Source: Candidatus Opimibacter skivensis (GTDB lineage: Bacteria; Bacteroidota; Bacteroidia; Chitinophagales; Saprospiraceae). Taken from it: 64,000 nucleotides of DNA. The notes below the pieces were generated by a model that did no database searches, was not told the DNA's origin, and worked only from the letters and a program-made list of their open reading frames with translations. Both the position numbers and the translations under genes were made by a program. The DNA lies in the NCBI GenBank assembly GCA_016722045.1, contig JADKGY010000006.1:372001-436000 (forward strand), read 5' to 3'. Shown here piece by piece: positions 26,477-35,633 of this stretch (positions are counted from its first letter, which is position 1; every line of letters begins with the position of its first letter).

Positions 26477-26653
26477 TCACCGATCTACTATTTGCTGTGG
26501 AGAAACATATAGCCCCTGAACCCAAATTTCACTTTGCATTCTTTGGAGTTTAAGATAAGTTATATACTTATAAATAACCTCCCCAATATTACAATTTAAT
26601 TTGGAAAGATTTGATTCGCCTGTGAAATCTTCCAAGTTTTCTAATGCATGATT
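26477..26653 (-). pseudogene. broken coding fragment, ~58 codons
   Basis: An uninterrupted frame between two stops with no credible start codon. Its translation includes LENLEDFTGESNLSKLN, GEVIYKYITYLKLQRM and IWVQGLYVSPQQIVDR, which has protein-like composition. It lies directly downstream of the gene at 26660 and upstream of the one at 26375, so it fits a decayed member of the same island. Chance open sequence cannot be excluded. Confidence 0.35.
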
Positions 26654-26659
26654 TTAGTT

Positions 26660-27097
26660 TTAAGTAATATTAGACAATATTAACTTCTTGATTATATCTC
26701 CTAATTCGGCATTAGGAGCATTTCTTTCAACTGAAATAATATTAGGTACGTCATATCCAATAAACGATTTTATTTCCGGAGCATTTTTCAATAATTGAAT
26801 TTCCAACATATTATCCTTTTGATCGATACTCATCGCCATTCCCCTTTCCACAAGCAATTTATGTGTTTTAGCACCTGAAATTTTTAATAAATCTTTAAAT
26901 GTATTTTTAGCAGGCTTAATCTCTAAAATAGTAGACGCTTCTAGAGCATTATCAATAATTTCTCCTATAATCTCGGAATCAACTAAAATCCCTGTAGAAA
27001 AAATGGGTTTCGTTAAAAATTGGGCGCCATCATTTGTTTCAGAAACAGGCACAAAAAATAAATTATTATTAAATAAATATACGGTTATACATTTCAT
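26660..27097 (-). CDS. small accessory protein, probable immunity protein
   Basis: A 145-residue soluble protein starting MKCITVYLFNNNLFFVPVSE. Not assigned to a family. Residues 60-145 contain a possible alpha/beta layout (TFKDLLKISGAKTHKLLVER, MLEIQLLKNAPEIKSF). Its ATG lies nine bases after the stop of a frameshifted coding relic (27107-27332), which is the spacing expected of an immunity gene behind a toxin C-terminus. Function inferred from layout only. Confidence 0.55.
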   Translation of the reverse strand: MKCITVYLFNNNLFFVPVSETNDGAQFLTKPIFSTGILVDSEIIGEIIDNALEASTILEIKPAKNTFKDLLKISGAKTHKLLVERGMAMSIDQKDNMLEIQLLKNAPEIKSFIGYDVPNIISVERNAPNAELGDIIKKLILSNIT

Positions 27098-27106
27098 TAC
27101 TTATTA

Positions 27107-27332
27107 TTATAAAACCTGAAACTTTACTTCAATATTACTGCTATTTATCCCTTTACAATGTGCATAATTAACAAAAGAATTAAATATAGCCTTTTGTCCA
27201 GAGGTACCAGGATTACTATTGAAACGATTCCTGATACTTTCCAAAGGATGGATGTCTTAGGAATTCACTATTCAAAACCGTAAAATCAGCAACCTCTTTA
27301 TTTATATATTCGGAAACAAATTTTTCCACTGC
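27107..27332 (-). pseudogene. frameshifted coding relic, possible toxin C-terminus
   Basis: Two overlapping open frames, read leftwards. The first, 27332-27216, gives AVEKFVSEYINKEVADF, VLNSEFLRHPSF, then a stop. The second, 27256-27107, gives IHPLESIRNRFNSNPGTSGQ, KAIFNSFVNYAHC and ends at TAA. Joining them near the shared HP gives a continuous, protein-like C-terminus, so a single frameshift explains the break. Upstream a stop and further shifted fragments (EYKFLIGEQIVDDF) suggest more decay up to ~27450. The rest of the spacer to 27629 shows nothing else. Confidence 0.45.
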
Positions 27333-27629
27333 CTATTTTCTTAAATCGCTTTTCCTTGTCAATGTTACAGTCTCCTTCAAAAATCGTCAACAATTTGTTC
27401 GCCGATTAAGAACTTATATTCCAATACAATTTTCTGCTATTTTGTTGTATTTGAAGTGCTTTCGTAATCAAGATTTCATATCTTATCTTATACTAGGGGT
27501 TCTAAATCAAACTTAAAAGTAACACTGATTAGTTCCATATGCCATCCGGTAATAAAAAATCCTGATGCTTTTTAAACGTATGGCTATTTTAGTTCGCCCC
27601 TTCGCGTAAAAAACTTCTTATATTAGGTT

Positions 27630-29966
27630 ATGAAATTGCGGATCTTTCCCACTATGTTAAACCAAATAGCATCTCTGATATTCATTATACTTGGTTCATT
27701 ATCAGCATCCAGCCAATGCTTCATCCAGGCTCCCATCCAGGTATGCCAGGCGGATTGCGGCCCCGTCTTCTGGCTGCTCAATGACCCTCCGGGTACAACC
27801 TATTCATGGACCATCGATTGTGGTACCATCACCAATCCGAATGCGGCCAACCCACATATCGTTTGTTTCAACAATCCCGGTCTTTGCCGTATAGATGTCG
27901 TGGTGACAAGACCCGGTGAAGAAGAAGACACCTGCACTGCATTTATCTTAGTCGAACCTACTTCTACAGAGAACATTGTAGAATTCGTCTGCCAGGGTGA
28001 TTCAGTCGAAGTCAATGGCACCTATTATCAGCCAGGCGTGTATCACGATACGATTTTTGGTGGCAATGTCCACAATTGCGATTCATTCCTCGTCATCCTT
28101 GTCGCTGAAATACCGATCATGCAGGATACGATCGGCACTATTTTCTGTGCAGGCTCTGGCGATAGCATCGTCGTCAATGGCACCACATACAATGAAAGCC
28201 ATCCATCAGGCACAGAATCCATCATTGGTTCGATGGGCTGCGTGGAATCCATCGTCACTGTCGATTTGACTTTTGCCCAACCTACATCTTCCATTCACAC
28301 TTATTCAGGTTGTCACGATGATGGATATACCTACACCGTAGGCAACAGTACATACAATGAAACAAATCCGGCAGGTATGGATACGCTCACAGATGTGCAT
28401 GGATGTGATTCCGTCGTGACGACGATGCTTGTATTCCTTCCACTTTCATACGATACGATTGCATATTCAGGTTGCACCGGAGATGGATATTCCATCATCG
28501 TCGATTCCATAGAATACAATGAATCGAATCCAACAGGCTCAGACACACTCACCGGCATCAACGGTTGCGATTCGATTCTTACGATCAGTCTTGTCTTTAA
28601 TCCGCCATCACACGACACGATTTCTTACAATGGATGCCAGGGAGATGGATATAGCGTGACGGTGATGGATAGCTTATTCAATGAAAGTAATCCATCAGGT
28701 GTGATCACTTTCCATACGTCTCATTGTGATTCAATCATTGTGATTGATTTACATTATTCGGATTGCCCGGATTCACTGCTGGTATCAGGTCATCAGATTT
28801 GCGTTTCCGGTATTGGATCTGATTACTCTTGGTATACCTGTTATGGAATTCTATTGGCGGATACAACGCAATGCATTATGGTCGGTGACACAGGTTGTGT
28901 TTGTGTCAGCTTCACGGATGGGAGTGGGTATGATACACTTTGTCTTACATACAATCTGTGTGATCTAAATTGCCAGATCAATGCACCATCAAATGCATGC
29001 ACTGGTGAGATCGTCAGAGTCACCTTTAGCAGCAATGATTCAACGATTGAATCCATTCAATGGACAGTGATACTGGATAGTCTCAATACGCAGACATTTA
29101 CGGCTACAGATTCACTCTGGCTTTCATTTGACACAGCAGGCTGCTATACAATCGAACTCGTACTCCAGGATTCGGGATGCATGACAACATGTACGAAGAC
29201 CATTTGCATAGCTGAAAAACCAACAGCATTTGTTTGCTGTGATCAGGTTCAATGCGATAGTTGTACTGATATCAGCATTTATTTTTCAGGACAGCCGCCA
29301 TTTAGTATTGGCATTACGGACGGAACGACAATAGATACGATCACCGAGATTATTGACACGATATATGCATACGTTGTGTGTCCTCCGTATGATACCACAG
29401 TGACCTATACCCTGCTCTGGGTAAATGATGCTATTGGTGCATGCGATGGGGATATTCTCACTCCTTCAGCCAATGTCTATCTCGAACCTGAGCCTCATGC
29501 AGTGATTTCTCAACATGGAGACACATTGTGTGCAGGGCCTTCAGGACAGTTTTACCAATGGGTGGATTGTTCCAATATGATGGCCGTGAGTTTTGATGAG
29601 TGTTTTGTACCTCAGGCTTCAGGATGTTATTGCGTTACGATCACTACAGCGCTCACAGATTGCCAGGATACGGCCTGTATCAACTATATCATATCAGGAA
29701 CACATGATCTCAACGACCTTTCAAATATCAGTATGGCATATGAACCCGGCATGAATGCAATTCTGATACACAGTCAGGATAATATTTCTGATGATCTTCA
29801 CATTCAGCTGGTTGATTTATTAGGAAGAAATATTCAAATCATCAGGAAAGAAAGTCCGGATGATCATTCTATCAGAGTTTATCTGCCTGAACATATACCT
29901 TCTGTTGTTTTTCTGAATGTTTTTTCAGAAAAGTTCAACTATAGCAGAAGTGTTTTTATTCACTGA
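27630..29966 (+). CDS. secreted T9SS protein with five repeats like those of the giant protein
   Basis: A 778-residue exported protein. The signal peptide (about 1-29) ends near SASSQC. Residues ~32-110 are a PKD-like domain (WLLNDPPGTTYSWTIDCG). Residues ~115-378 hold five ~54-residue repeats (VNGTTYNESHPSGTES, NETNPAGMDTLTDVHGCDS, NESNPTGSDTLTGINGCDS), each with two cysteines, clearly the same unit as the 54-residue repeats of the gene at 7167. Cysteine-rich unique sequence follows, then a terminal ~85 residues (IQLVDLLGRNIQII, VVFLNVFSEKFNYSRSVFIH) that fit a T9SS type A sorting domain. Probably an adhesin or matrix protein. The 263-bp spacer after it shows no gene. Confidence 0.8.
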   Translation: MKLRIFPTMLNQIASLIFIILGSLSASSQCFIQAPIQVCQADCGPVFWLLNDPPGTTYSWTIDCGTITNPNAANPHIVCFNNPGLCRIDVVVTRPGEEEDTCTAFILVEPTSTENIVEFVCQGDSVEVNGTYYQPGVYHDTIFGGNVHNCDSFLVILVAEIPIMQDTIGTIFCAGSGDSIVVNGTTYNESHPSGTESIIGSMGCVESIVTVDLTFAQPTSSIHTYSGCHDDGYTYTVGNSTYNETNPAGMDTLTDVHGCDSVVTTMLVFLPLSYDTIAYSGCTGDGYSIIVDSIEYNESNPTGSDTLTGINGCDSILTISLVFNPPSHDTISYNGCQGDGYSVTVMDSLFNESNPSGVITFHTSHCDSIIVIDLHYSDCPDSLLVSGHQICVSGIGSDYSWYTCYGILLADTTQCIMVGDTGCVCVSFTDGSGYDTLCLTYNLCDLNCQINAPSNACTGEIVRVTFSSNDSTIESIQWTVILDSLNTQTFTATDSLWLSFDTAGCYTIELVLQDSGCMTTCTKTICIAEKPTAFVCCDQVQCDSCTDISIYFSGQPPFSIGITDGTTIDTITEIIDTIYAYVVCPPYDTTVTYTLLWVNDAIGACDGDILTPSANVYLEPEPHAVISQHGDTLCAGPSGQFYQWVDCSNMMAVSFDECFVPQASGCYCVTITTALTDCQDTACINYIISGTHDLNDLSNISMAYEPGMNAILIHSQDNISDDLHIQLVDLLGRNIQIIRKESPDDHSIRVYLPEHIPSVVFLNVFSEKFNYSRSVFIH

Positions 29967-30241
29967 TATTGAAATTATTCTCTTATAGAGACACATTCGC
30001 CCCGGCGTTTTCGGAATGATATTGTAAATACTTCGAAATGATAAGAGAATTAATGCGAATGTAGAAACGCAGGGGTTGGGGGCAAAGCAGGAGGATCAGG
30101 AAATGTGCAACTTGGACAAACTAGTAGATATCATTTGATATTTTCTTTTTGTTCTCTCATGGAAACACTAATCTAACCGAATGTGTCGAAGCAGAACCCT
30201 TAATCGTTTGACCACATAACCCTTTTTTTGTATTTTTATTT

Positions 30242-33211
30242 ATCCGACATTACCTCACATTCGTCATCTGTCTCATCAGTTGTGCTCTTAGCGTTGCACA
30301 ACAATACCCCTTCGTCTACTACACACCTAAGGACGGTCTGGTCAACAGTCGTGTCCGTGGCATAAAACAAGACAGCAAAGGCCGCATGTATTTTATTACC
30401 TACGGAGGATTAAGTGTATATGATGGTGTTATTTTTAAAAATTACAACCAACAGGACGGACTTTCTAATGAACTGGTCAATGATTTGATTGAAGTAGCTC
30501 CGGATTCAATATTGATTGCGACCAATGCCGGACCATTGAATACACTTGTCAGAGGCAAGATGGGTGTCTTTCATACCTCAGATAGCAGTCAGCATGTCAT
30601 CAACAGATTTCTCAAAAGTAATGATGGCTCCCTCTATGCTGTAGGTGATGATGGATTTTATAAACTTATCAAAAATACGTTTATCAAAATCCCTCTCTTC
30701 AATTCCATGGGCACAGACATCGGTTATAATCTCGACAGGATCACCGAATGGAAAAATTATCTCCTCCTCATGCCCTGGAATTATACACAACGGGAAAAAG
30801 TCATCATTTACGACAAAACAAAGAATGAAGTCGCAGGACTTATCACAAAAGAAGGATATGTCTCCAATACTGCCGCGACCCCCGGCGGTGAATTGTGGTT
30901 GAGCACCGCAGCAGGTTTAATGTCCCTTGATTTCACATCCTTGCAAAAAGGCAACATTGTTCTCAAACCTGTGACCTCAATAAAAAATGCTGCTCGACTG
31001 ACGAATGCATTTATCTATTTCGACCCACATCATGAAGCATGGGTTTATCAGGATAATATCGTACATCATTACCTGCCTTCAGGAGCAGATCAGATATTTT
31101 CAACAGACCAGGGCCTCACCACAAGGAGAATATCTGATTTATTTGTCGACAGGGAAGGCATTACCTGGTTGTCATCCGATGGAAATGGAATCATCAAAAT
31201 ACCAGGCACCAATGTTCAGATATTAGGCGACTTCATACCCGGAGTTCGAAATTCTATTGCTGTAGTCTTTCAACAATCCGATACCACCTGGCTTTTTAAT
31301 AATACCAATCATTCCTTTTACCGCATCCATGATGAGAATATAACCGCATTCCGCCTGGGTGGAAATAACATAAGCGTTGCTAACATGTACATCAGGGGTG
31401 AAACACTTTGTTATGTGTGGGACCAGAAAATATATTCCATTGCGCATAAGGATCAGGCTTCCGCTTACGCGCATCCGGAACTGATTTTCCCTACAGATAT
31501 GCCTGTTGCCGGAATTGGTGTTATAAAAGTCACACCGGATGATTTCGTCGTTCAATATGTAAAAGAAAATGATACTTCATTCCTATTATATGTTCTGAAG
31601 GATAAGGCTTTGGTCATGAAACGGAATTTGACATTTGCTTTAGATCAAATGGCGATTGACAGTAATCATTTGCTCTGGACGGCGACGCGCGACAATAAAT
31701 TGATCGTGTACTCTCTGCATCCGGAGACGCCAGAGAAATACCTTAAAGTTGAAGATGATTACTCGGATGCATTGGCAGATATAAGTCCCCGTGCCTTAGC
31801 CCTGGATCAAACAGGGAATGTATGGATCGGGACCAGGTATAATGGAATTTATCAGTATACATTCAAAGAAAAAAAACTTCAGTCCACATTACATTTCACA
31901 ACACATGAAGGACTCACAGATAATTTTTATTATTACCTGTATTGTGATCCCGACAATAACATCTGGGCTGGTTCACAAACCGGGTTAGATAAGATTTATT
32001 TGAAAAATGGGGCATATGTTATTGAAAACATCACCAAAAGCAAAAACATGTTCCAGGGGATCTACAATATCATCAATGTTTCAAAAGACATAATTTGGGC
32101 ATTGACATCCAATGGAGAGATCATCACAACATCAGTCAACGATTCCAGGAGAATAATTACGCCGCCGGCATTTTTTATAAGTTCGTTTTTTATTAACGAT
32201 AGCGAATATGATGTCGACATCGATCATTCTTTTACATATGACAATAATAATATTTCGATCCGTGTTGCTGCGCCTTCGTTCACTGATGAAAAATCAATCT
32301 TGTATAGTTACCATCTGAAAGGCAGCAATAAAAACAGTTGGAGCAAACCGTCCAATACAGCACTTTTCAATTTTATTAATCTTTCACCGGGAGCATACGA
32401 ATTAAATGTAAAAGCAGAATTCCCTGCTGCAATGTATCCTCCACAACAACTATCCTATTCGTTCAACATTCAGCCACCTTATTGGCGCATGTGGTGGTTT
32501 ATCCTATCGCTCAGTATATTTTTCATAGGCCTGATCGTATTGGCAATACGCTACTATTTTGCAGGGAAGTTGGAGAAACAACGTCTTATCCTGGAAAACA
32601 AACAAGCCATGGAAAAGGAAAGGACACGCATAGCCACTGACATGCATGATGATCTTGGTGCAGGATTGACCCGGATAAAATTTTTAAGTGAAACCATCGG
32701 GTTCAACAAACAATTGAATCGGCCCGTCGATGAAGAGATCAATAACATCCGGACTCATGCGCATGATATGATTGACAAGATGGGTGAAATCGTATGGGCG
32801 CTCAATGAGAAAAATGATTCTCTTAGCGATCTTCTTGCCTACACCAGATCATATGCTGTTTCCTATCTTTCAGAAAATGGCATCAAATGTATCGTTGATG
32901 CTCCGGATGATTTCACGGGCCTGGTGGTGAGCGGTGAATTTCGCAGAAATATTTACCTGGTCGTGAAAGAAGCTTTGCACAACATAGTCAAACATGCAGA
33001 GGCTAATGTGGTGACTATCCGTTTTGAAATTGCAAAAGACCTTATGATTTATATACAGGATGATGGTATCGGTTTTGACCCCTCCAATACCCGCATGTAC
33101 AGCAATGGAATACAGAATATGAAAAAAAGAATGACCTCTATAGGTGGTTTGATGAAGATCAATATTGATCATGGCACGACGATCAATTTATCCGCACCGC
33201 TGCCCTCATAA
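30242..33211 (+). CDS. two-component propeller sensor histidine kinase (HisKA_3/NarL class), start codon unclear
   Basis: A hybrid-free sensor kinase. Residues ~30-640 are the periplasmic two-component propeller (DGLVNSRVRGIKQDSKGRMY, GLTTRRISDLFVDREGITWL, ALDQTGNVWIGTRYNGIYQY), followed by a Y_Y_Y domain, a membrane helix (~749-772) and a HisKA_3 phosphoacceptor with H802 in DMHDDLGAGLTRIKF, then HATPase (DDGIGFDPSN, NGIQNMKKRM). The first ATG, at 30386, falls inside the first propeller blade. The frame is open to 30212 and encodes an obvious signal peptide (IRHYLTFVICLISCALSVAQ), yet contains no ATG, GTG or TTG there. I place the start at the ATC at 30242; an assembly indel or rare start codon are alternatives. 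Its partner regulator follows at 33263. Confidence 0.82.
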   Translation: MRHYLTFVICLISCALSVAQQYPFVYYTPKDGLVNSRVRGIKQDSKGRMYFITYGGLSVYDGVIFKNYNQQDGLSNELVNDLIEVAPDSILIATNAGPLNTLVRGKMGVFHTSDSSQHVINRFLKSNDGSLYAVGDDGFYKLIKNTFIKIPLFNSMGTDIGYNLDRITEWKNYLLLMPWNYTQREKVIIYDKTKNEVAGLITKEGYVSNTAATPGGELWLSTAAGLMSLDFTSLQKGNIVLKPVTSIKNAARLTNAFIYFDPHHEAWVYQDNIVHHYLPSGADQIFSTDQGLTTRRISDLFVDREGITWLSSDGNGIIKIPGTNVQILGDFIPGVRNSIAVVFQQSDTTWLFNNTNHSFYRIHDENITAFRLGGNNISVANMYIRGETLCYVWDQKIYSIAHKDQASAYAHPELIFPTDMPVAGIGVIKVTPDDFVVQYVKENDTSFLLYVLKDKALVMKRNLTFALDQMAIDSNHLLWTATRDNKLIVYSLHPETPEKYLKVEDDYSDALADISPRALALDQTGNVWIGTRYNGIYQYTFKEKKLQSTLHFTTHEGLTDNFYYYLYCDPDNNIWAGSQTGLDKIYLKNGAYVIENITKSKNMFQGIYNIINVSKDIIWALTSNGEIITTSVNDSRRIITPPAFFISSFFINDSEYDVDIDHSFTYDNNNISIRVAAPSFTDEKSILYSYHLKGSNKNSWSKPSNTALFNFINLSPGAYELNVKAEFPAAMYPPQQLSYSFNIQPPYWRMWWFILSLSIFFIGLIVLAIRYYFAGKLEKQRLILENKQAMEKERTRIATDMHDDLGAGLTRIKFLSETIGFNKQLNRPVDEEINNIRTHAHDMIDKMGEIVWALNEKNDSLSDLLAYTRSYAVSYLSENGIKCIVDAPDDFTGLVVSGEFRRNIYLVVKEALHNIVKHAEANVVTIRFEIAKDLMIYIQDDGIGFDPSNTRMYSNGIQNMKKRMTSIGGLMKINIDHGTTINLSAPLPS

Positions 33212-33262
33212 CTTTCGTTCTATAGGTACTATGGAAATACAAATCTACTTTCGGACCGGCTC

Positions 33263-33889
33263 ATGAGTATTACCATTTCCATAGTAGAAGATCTTGACGA
33301 AGTAAGAGACGGACTGACACAGTTCATTTCGCTCAATGCCGAATTTAAGATGTTAAAGACGTTCAGTACTGCTGAGGAAGCTGTAAAAGAAATCCCCAGA
33401 CTGAAGCCAGAGATCGTCATCATGGACATCAATCTGCCCGGCATGAACGGTATTGAATGTATCAGGCAGGTCAAAGATTTGAGTCCGGGTACACAATTTA
33501 TGATGTTCACTGTATATGAAAATGATGAGAAGGTATTTGAAGCTTTGAAAGCAGGAGCTTCGGGATACCTGTTAAAAAACACCGGTTTGTTGCAAATGAT
33601 TGAAGCTATAAAAGAGCTTCATGAAGGTGGTTCACCCATGAGTTCAAATATTGCGCGGAAATTGGTTTCTGTCTTTCATGAAAAAGAAAAAATCGCACAG
33701 GAAATAAACACGCTGAGCAATCGTGAAAATGAAGTGCTGCAATGGCTCTCAAAAGGACTTCTCTATAAGGAAATCGCAGATAAACTCTCGATCTCAGTAG
33801 CCACAGTACGTCAGCACATCCACCGGATATATGAAAAACTACATGTGCAGAACAGGACCGAAGCCCTGAATAAAGCTTTTGGAAAATAG
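33263..33889 (+). CDS. NarL/FixJ-family response regulator
   Basis: A 208-residue DNA-binding regulator. Receiver domain 1-125: acidic pair E9/D10, phosphoacceptor D55 in IVIMDINLPGMNG, lysine in GYLLKNTG (about 104-111). LuxR-type helix-turn-helix 145-205: LSNRENEVLQWLSKGLLYKE and ISVATVRQHIHRIYEKLHVQ. It lies 51 bases after the propeller kinase and is its obvious partner. Targets are unknown; the neighbouring exported proteins are candidates. The 3' side leads into a heptamer-repeat spacer. Confidence 0.9.
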   Translation: MSITISIVEDLDEVRDGLTQFISLNAEFKMLKTFSTAEEAVKEIPRLKPEIVIMDINLPGMNGIECIRQVKDLSPGTQFMMFTVYENDEKVFEALKAGASGYLLKNTGLLQMIEAIKELHEGGSPMSSNIARKLVSVFHEKEKIAQEINTLSNRENEVLQWLSKGLLYKEIADKLSISVATVRQHIHRIYEKLHVQNRTEALNKAFGK

Positions 33890-33954
33890 CATTGGCGACT
33901 TGCCATTCGCTTTGTTCGTCACTTGTTCCAGCTTCATGAATTCGTAAGTCGGGA

Positions 33955-34045
33955 TCTTCGTTGTGCTCGATATTCGTCACTCGTTGTTCGTTACTCGATA
34001 CTCAGCTATTCGTTACTCGTTACTCGTTATTCGTCACTTGTTCAT
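33955..34045. repeat. heptamer tandem repeat TTACTCG/TTATTCG
   Basis: About eleven imperfect units (GATATTCG, TCACTCG, TTGTTCG, TTACTCG, TTATTCG) between the response regulator and the tail-fibre-like gene. The same word recurs at 36276-36337 and, inverted, at 21716-21742. Confidence 0.85.
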
Positions 34046-34099
34046 CATAACTTTCGTTCTATTGCCGTGCTTCCAAATCGAAAGTATTTTGAAGAAAAA

Positions 34100-35584
34100 A
34101 TGCACATGTTCTTCAGCGCCAAATTCGTATTAAAACAGCTATTCATTCTCCTGTTATCAATCGCTCCATTTTTATTGAAAGCTCAGAATGTAGGTATTGG
34201 AACTACATTTCCGGTTGCCAGGTTGCATGTAGCAGATAGCAGTGTTTTATTTTCAGCCACTGGTTATCCCACTCTTACGCCCGGTCAACCACCGGTGCAA
34301 GGTCTTGGCAGGAGGATGATGTGGTATTCCGACAAAGCTGCATTCAGAGCCGGATTTGTAGATGGCACTCAATGGAATAAAGACAGTATTGGTATGGCTT
34401 CATTTGCCGGAGGATATAACGCAAAAGCCTCAGGAAATCAATCTGTTTCACTTGGCTTAGGCACTTCTGCATCCGGCCTTTCATCTACTGCCATCGGTGT
34501 AGGTGCTCTTGCCTCAGGTGAAGGAGCTGTTGCTATAGGTTTTGATGCCATGGCGAGCGGAGATATTTCAACTTCCATGGGGTATAAAACTTTTGCAAAA
34601 TCCTGCTTCGAAATGACAGTAGGTACCTGCAGTACAAATTATACGCCCACAAGTTTAATTAGCTGGATTCCTACAGATAGATTATTCGTGGTCGGAAATG
34701 GCTCAGAACAGTCTATGCGGTCAGATGCAATGGTGATATTAAAAAATGGAAACATCGGTATCGGGAATTCTACACCCGAATTCAAACTAAGTTTTGCACC
34801 ATCACTCGGTGATAAAATTTCTTTATGGAGCAATTCATCTAACAGTTATGGTTTGGGAATTCAAAGTTCTCTTTTACAAATACATACCGACATATCAGCG
34901 GCGGATATCGCATTTGGATATGGCTCGAGTGCCACGTTCTCCGAGACAATGCGCATTAAAGGGACTGGCAACGTAGGCATAGGCAATCCGAATCCAAATG
35001 CAAAACTAGACGTAAATGGTACTGTCCGCTTTACGAAAGTGGATTGTATAAATAATTTTTGCCCACCCAATAGTGCCATAAGGCTCACTCCGAATTTACA
35101 CCTAAACGCAACAACTAATAATGCGGTCATTGTCAATTGGGATAATATAAATGCCGGGACAAATGACCCGTCATTCAGGGTAGGTAACGGAGATGCTACA
35201 GATGTATTTTATGTGACCTATTCAGGAGATGCATGGCTCCAGGGCACTCTCACACAGGCCTCTGATATCCGTTTGAAAAAAGATATCCGGCCTTTACAAC
35301 ATTCACTTGAAAAAATATCGATGCTCAATGGATACAACTACCATTGGAAAAGTGGTAACTTAAGTTCTGATCTGCAGACCGGTGTCATCGCCCAGGAAGT
35401 ACAAAAATTATTTCCTGATCTTGTCCATGAGGATGCGAATGGAATATTATCAGTTAATTACTCCGGACTCATCCCTGTCCTGATCGAAAGCACGAAAGAG
35501 TTGAAAGAACAAATCGAGGAACTAAAAAAACAAAATGAAGAAGTTTTACGGGCATTGAAACAACTTCAGAAAAAAAGCAATTAG
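34100..35584 (+). CDS. secreted YadA-head-like protein with C-terminal intramolecular chaperone (peptidase S74)
   Basis: A 494-residue protein from the ATG at 34100 (a longer frame from 33923 is repeat-derived). Signal peptide MHMFFSAKFVLKQLFILLLS, cleaved near KAQN. Residues ~100-165 carry YadA-type head repeats (AKASGNQSVSLGLGTSASGL, AIGVGALASGEGAVAIGFDA, MASGDISTSMGYKTFA), which trimerise as a beta-roll. The C-terminal part has the S74 signature SDIRLKKDIRPL (serine-lysine self-cleaving chaperone of tail-fibre proteins), then a coiled coil (ELKEQIEELKKQNEEVLRAL). It probably forms a trimeric surface or fibre protein. No phage genes accompany it. Confidence 0.8.
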   Translation: MHMFFSAKFVLKQLFILLLSIAPFLLKAQNVGIGTTFPVARLHVADSSVLFSATGYPTLTPGQPPVQGLGRRMMWYSDKAAFRAGFVDGTQWNKDSIGMASFAGGYNAKASGNQSVSLGLGTSASGLSSTAIGVGALASGEGAVAIGFDAMASGDISTSMGYKTFAKSCFEMTVGTCSTNYTPTSLISWIPTDRLFVVGNGSEQSMRSDAMVILKNGNIGIGNSTPEFKLSFAPSLGDKISLWSNSSNSYGLGIQSSLLQIHTDISAADIAFGYGSSATFSETMRIKGTGNVGIGNPNPNAKLDVNGTVRFTKVDCINNFCPPNSAIRLTPNLHLNATTNNAVIVNWDNINAGTNDPSFRVGNGDATDVFYVTYSGDAWLQGTLTQASDIRLKKDIRPLQHSLEKISMLNGYNYHWKSGNLSSDLQTGVIAQEVQKLFPDLVHEDANGILSVNYSGLIPVLIESTKELKEQIEELKKQNEEVLRALKQLQKKSN

Positions 35585-35633
35585 ATTTTTAAGCCTTACC
35601 CCTTTTCATTTTTTAATCATAACCATTAATATC

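Noticed and set aside
33923..34099. N-terminal extension of the S74 protein
   Set aside because: Residues such as RYSSLVVRYS and TRYSSLVHH come from the TTACTCG repeat; a clear signal peptide starts at 34100.
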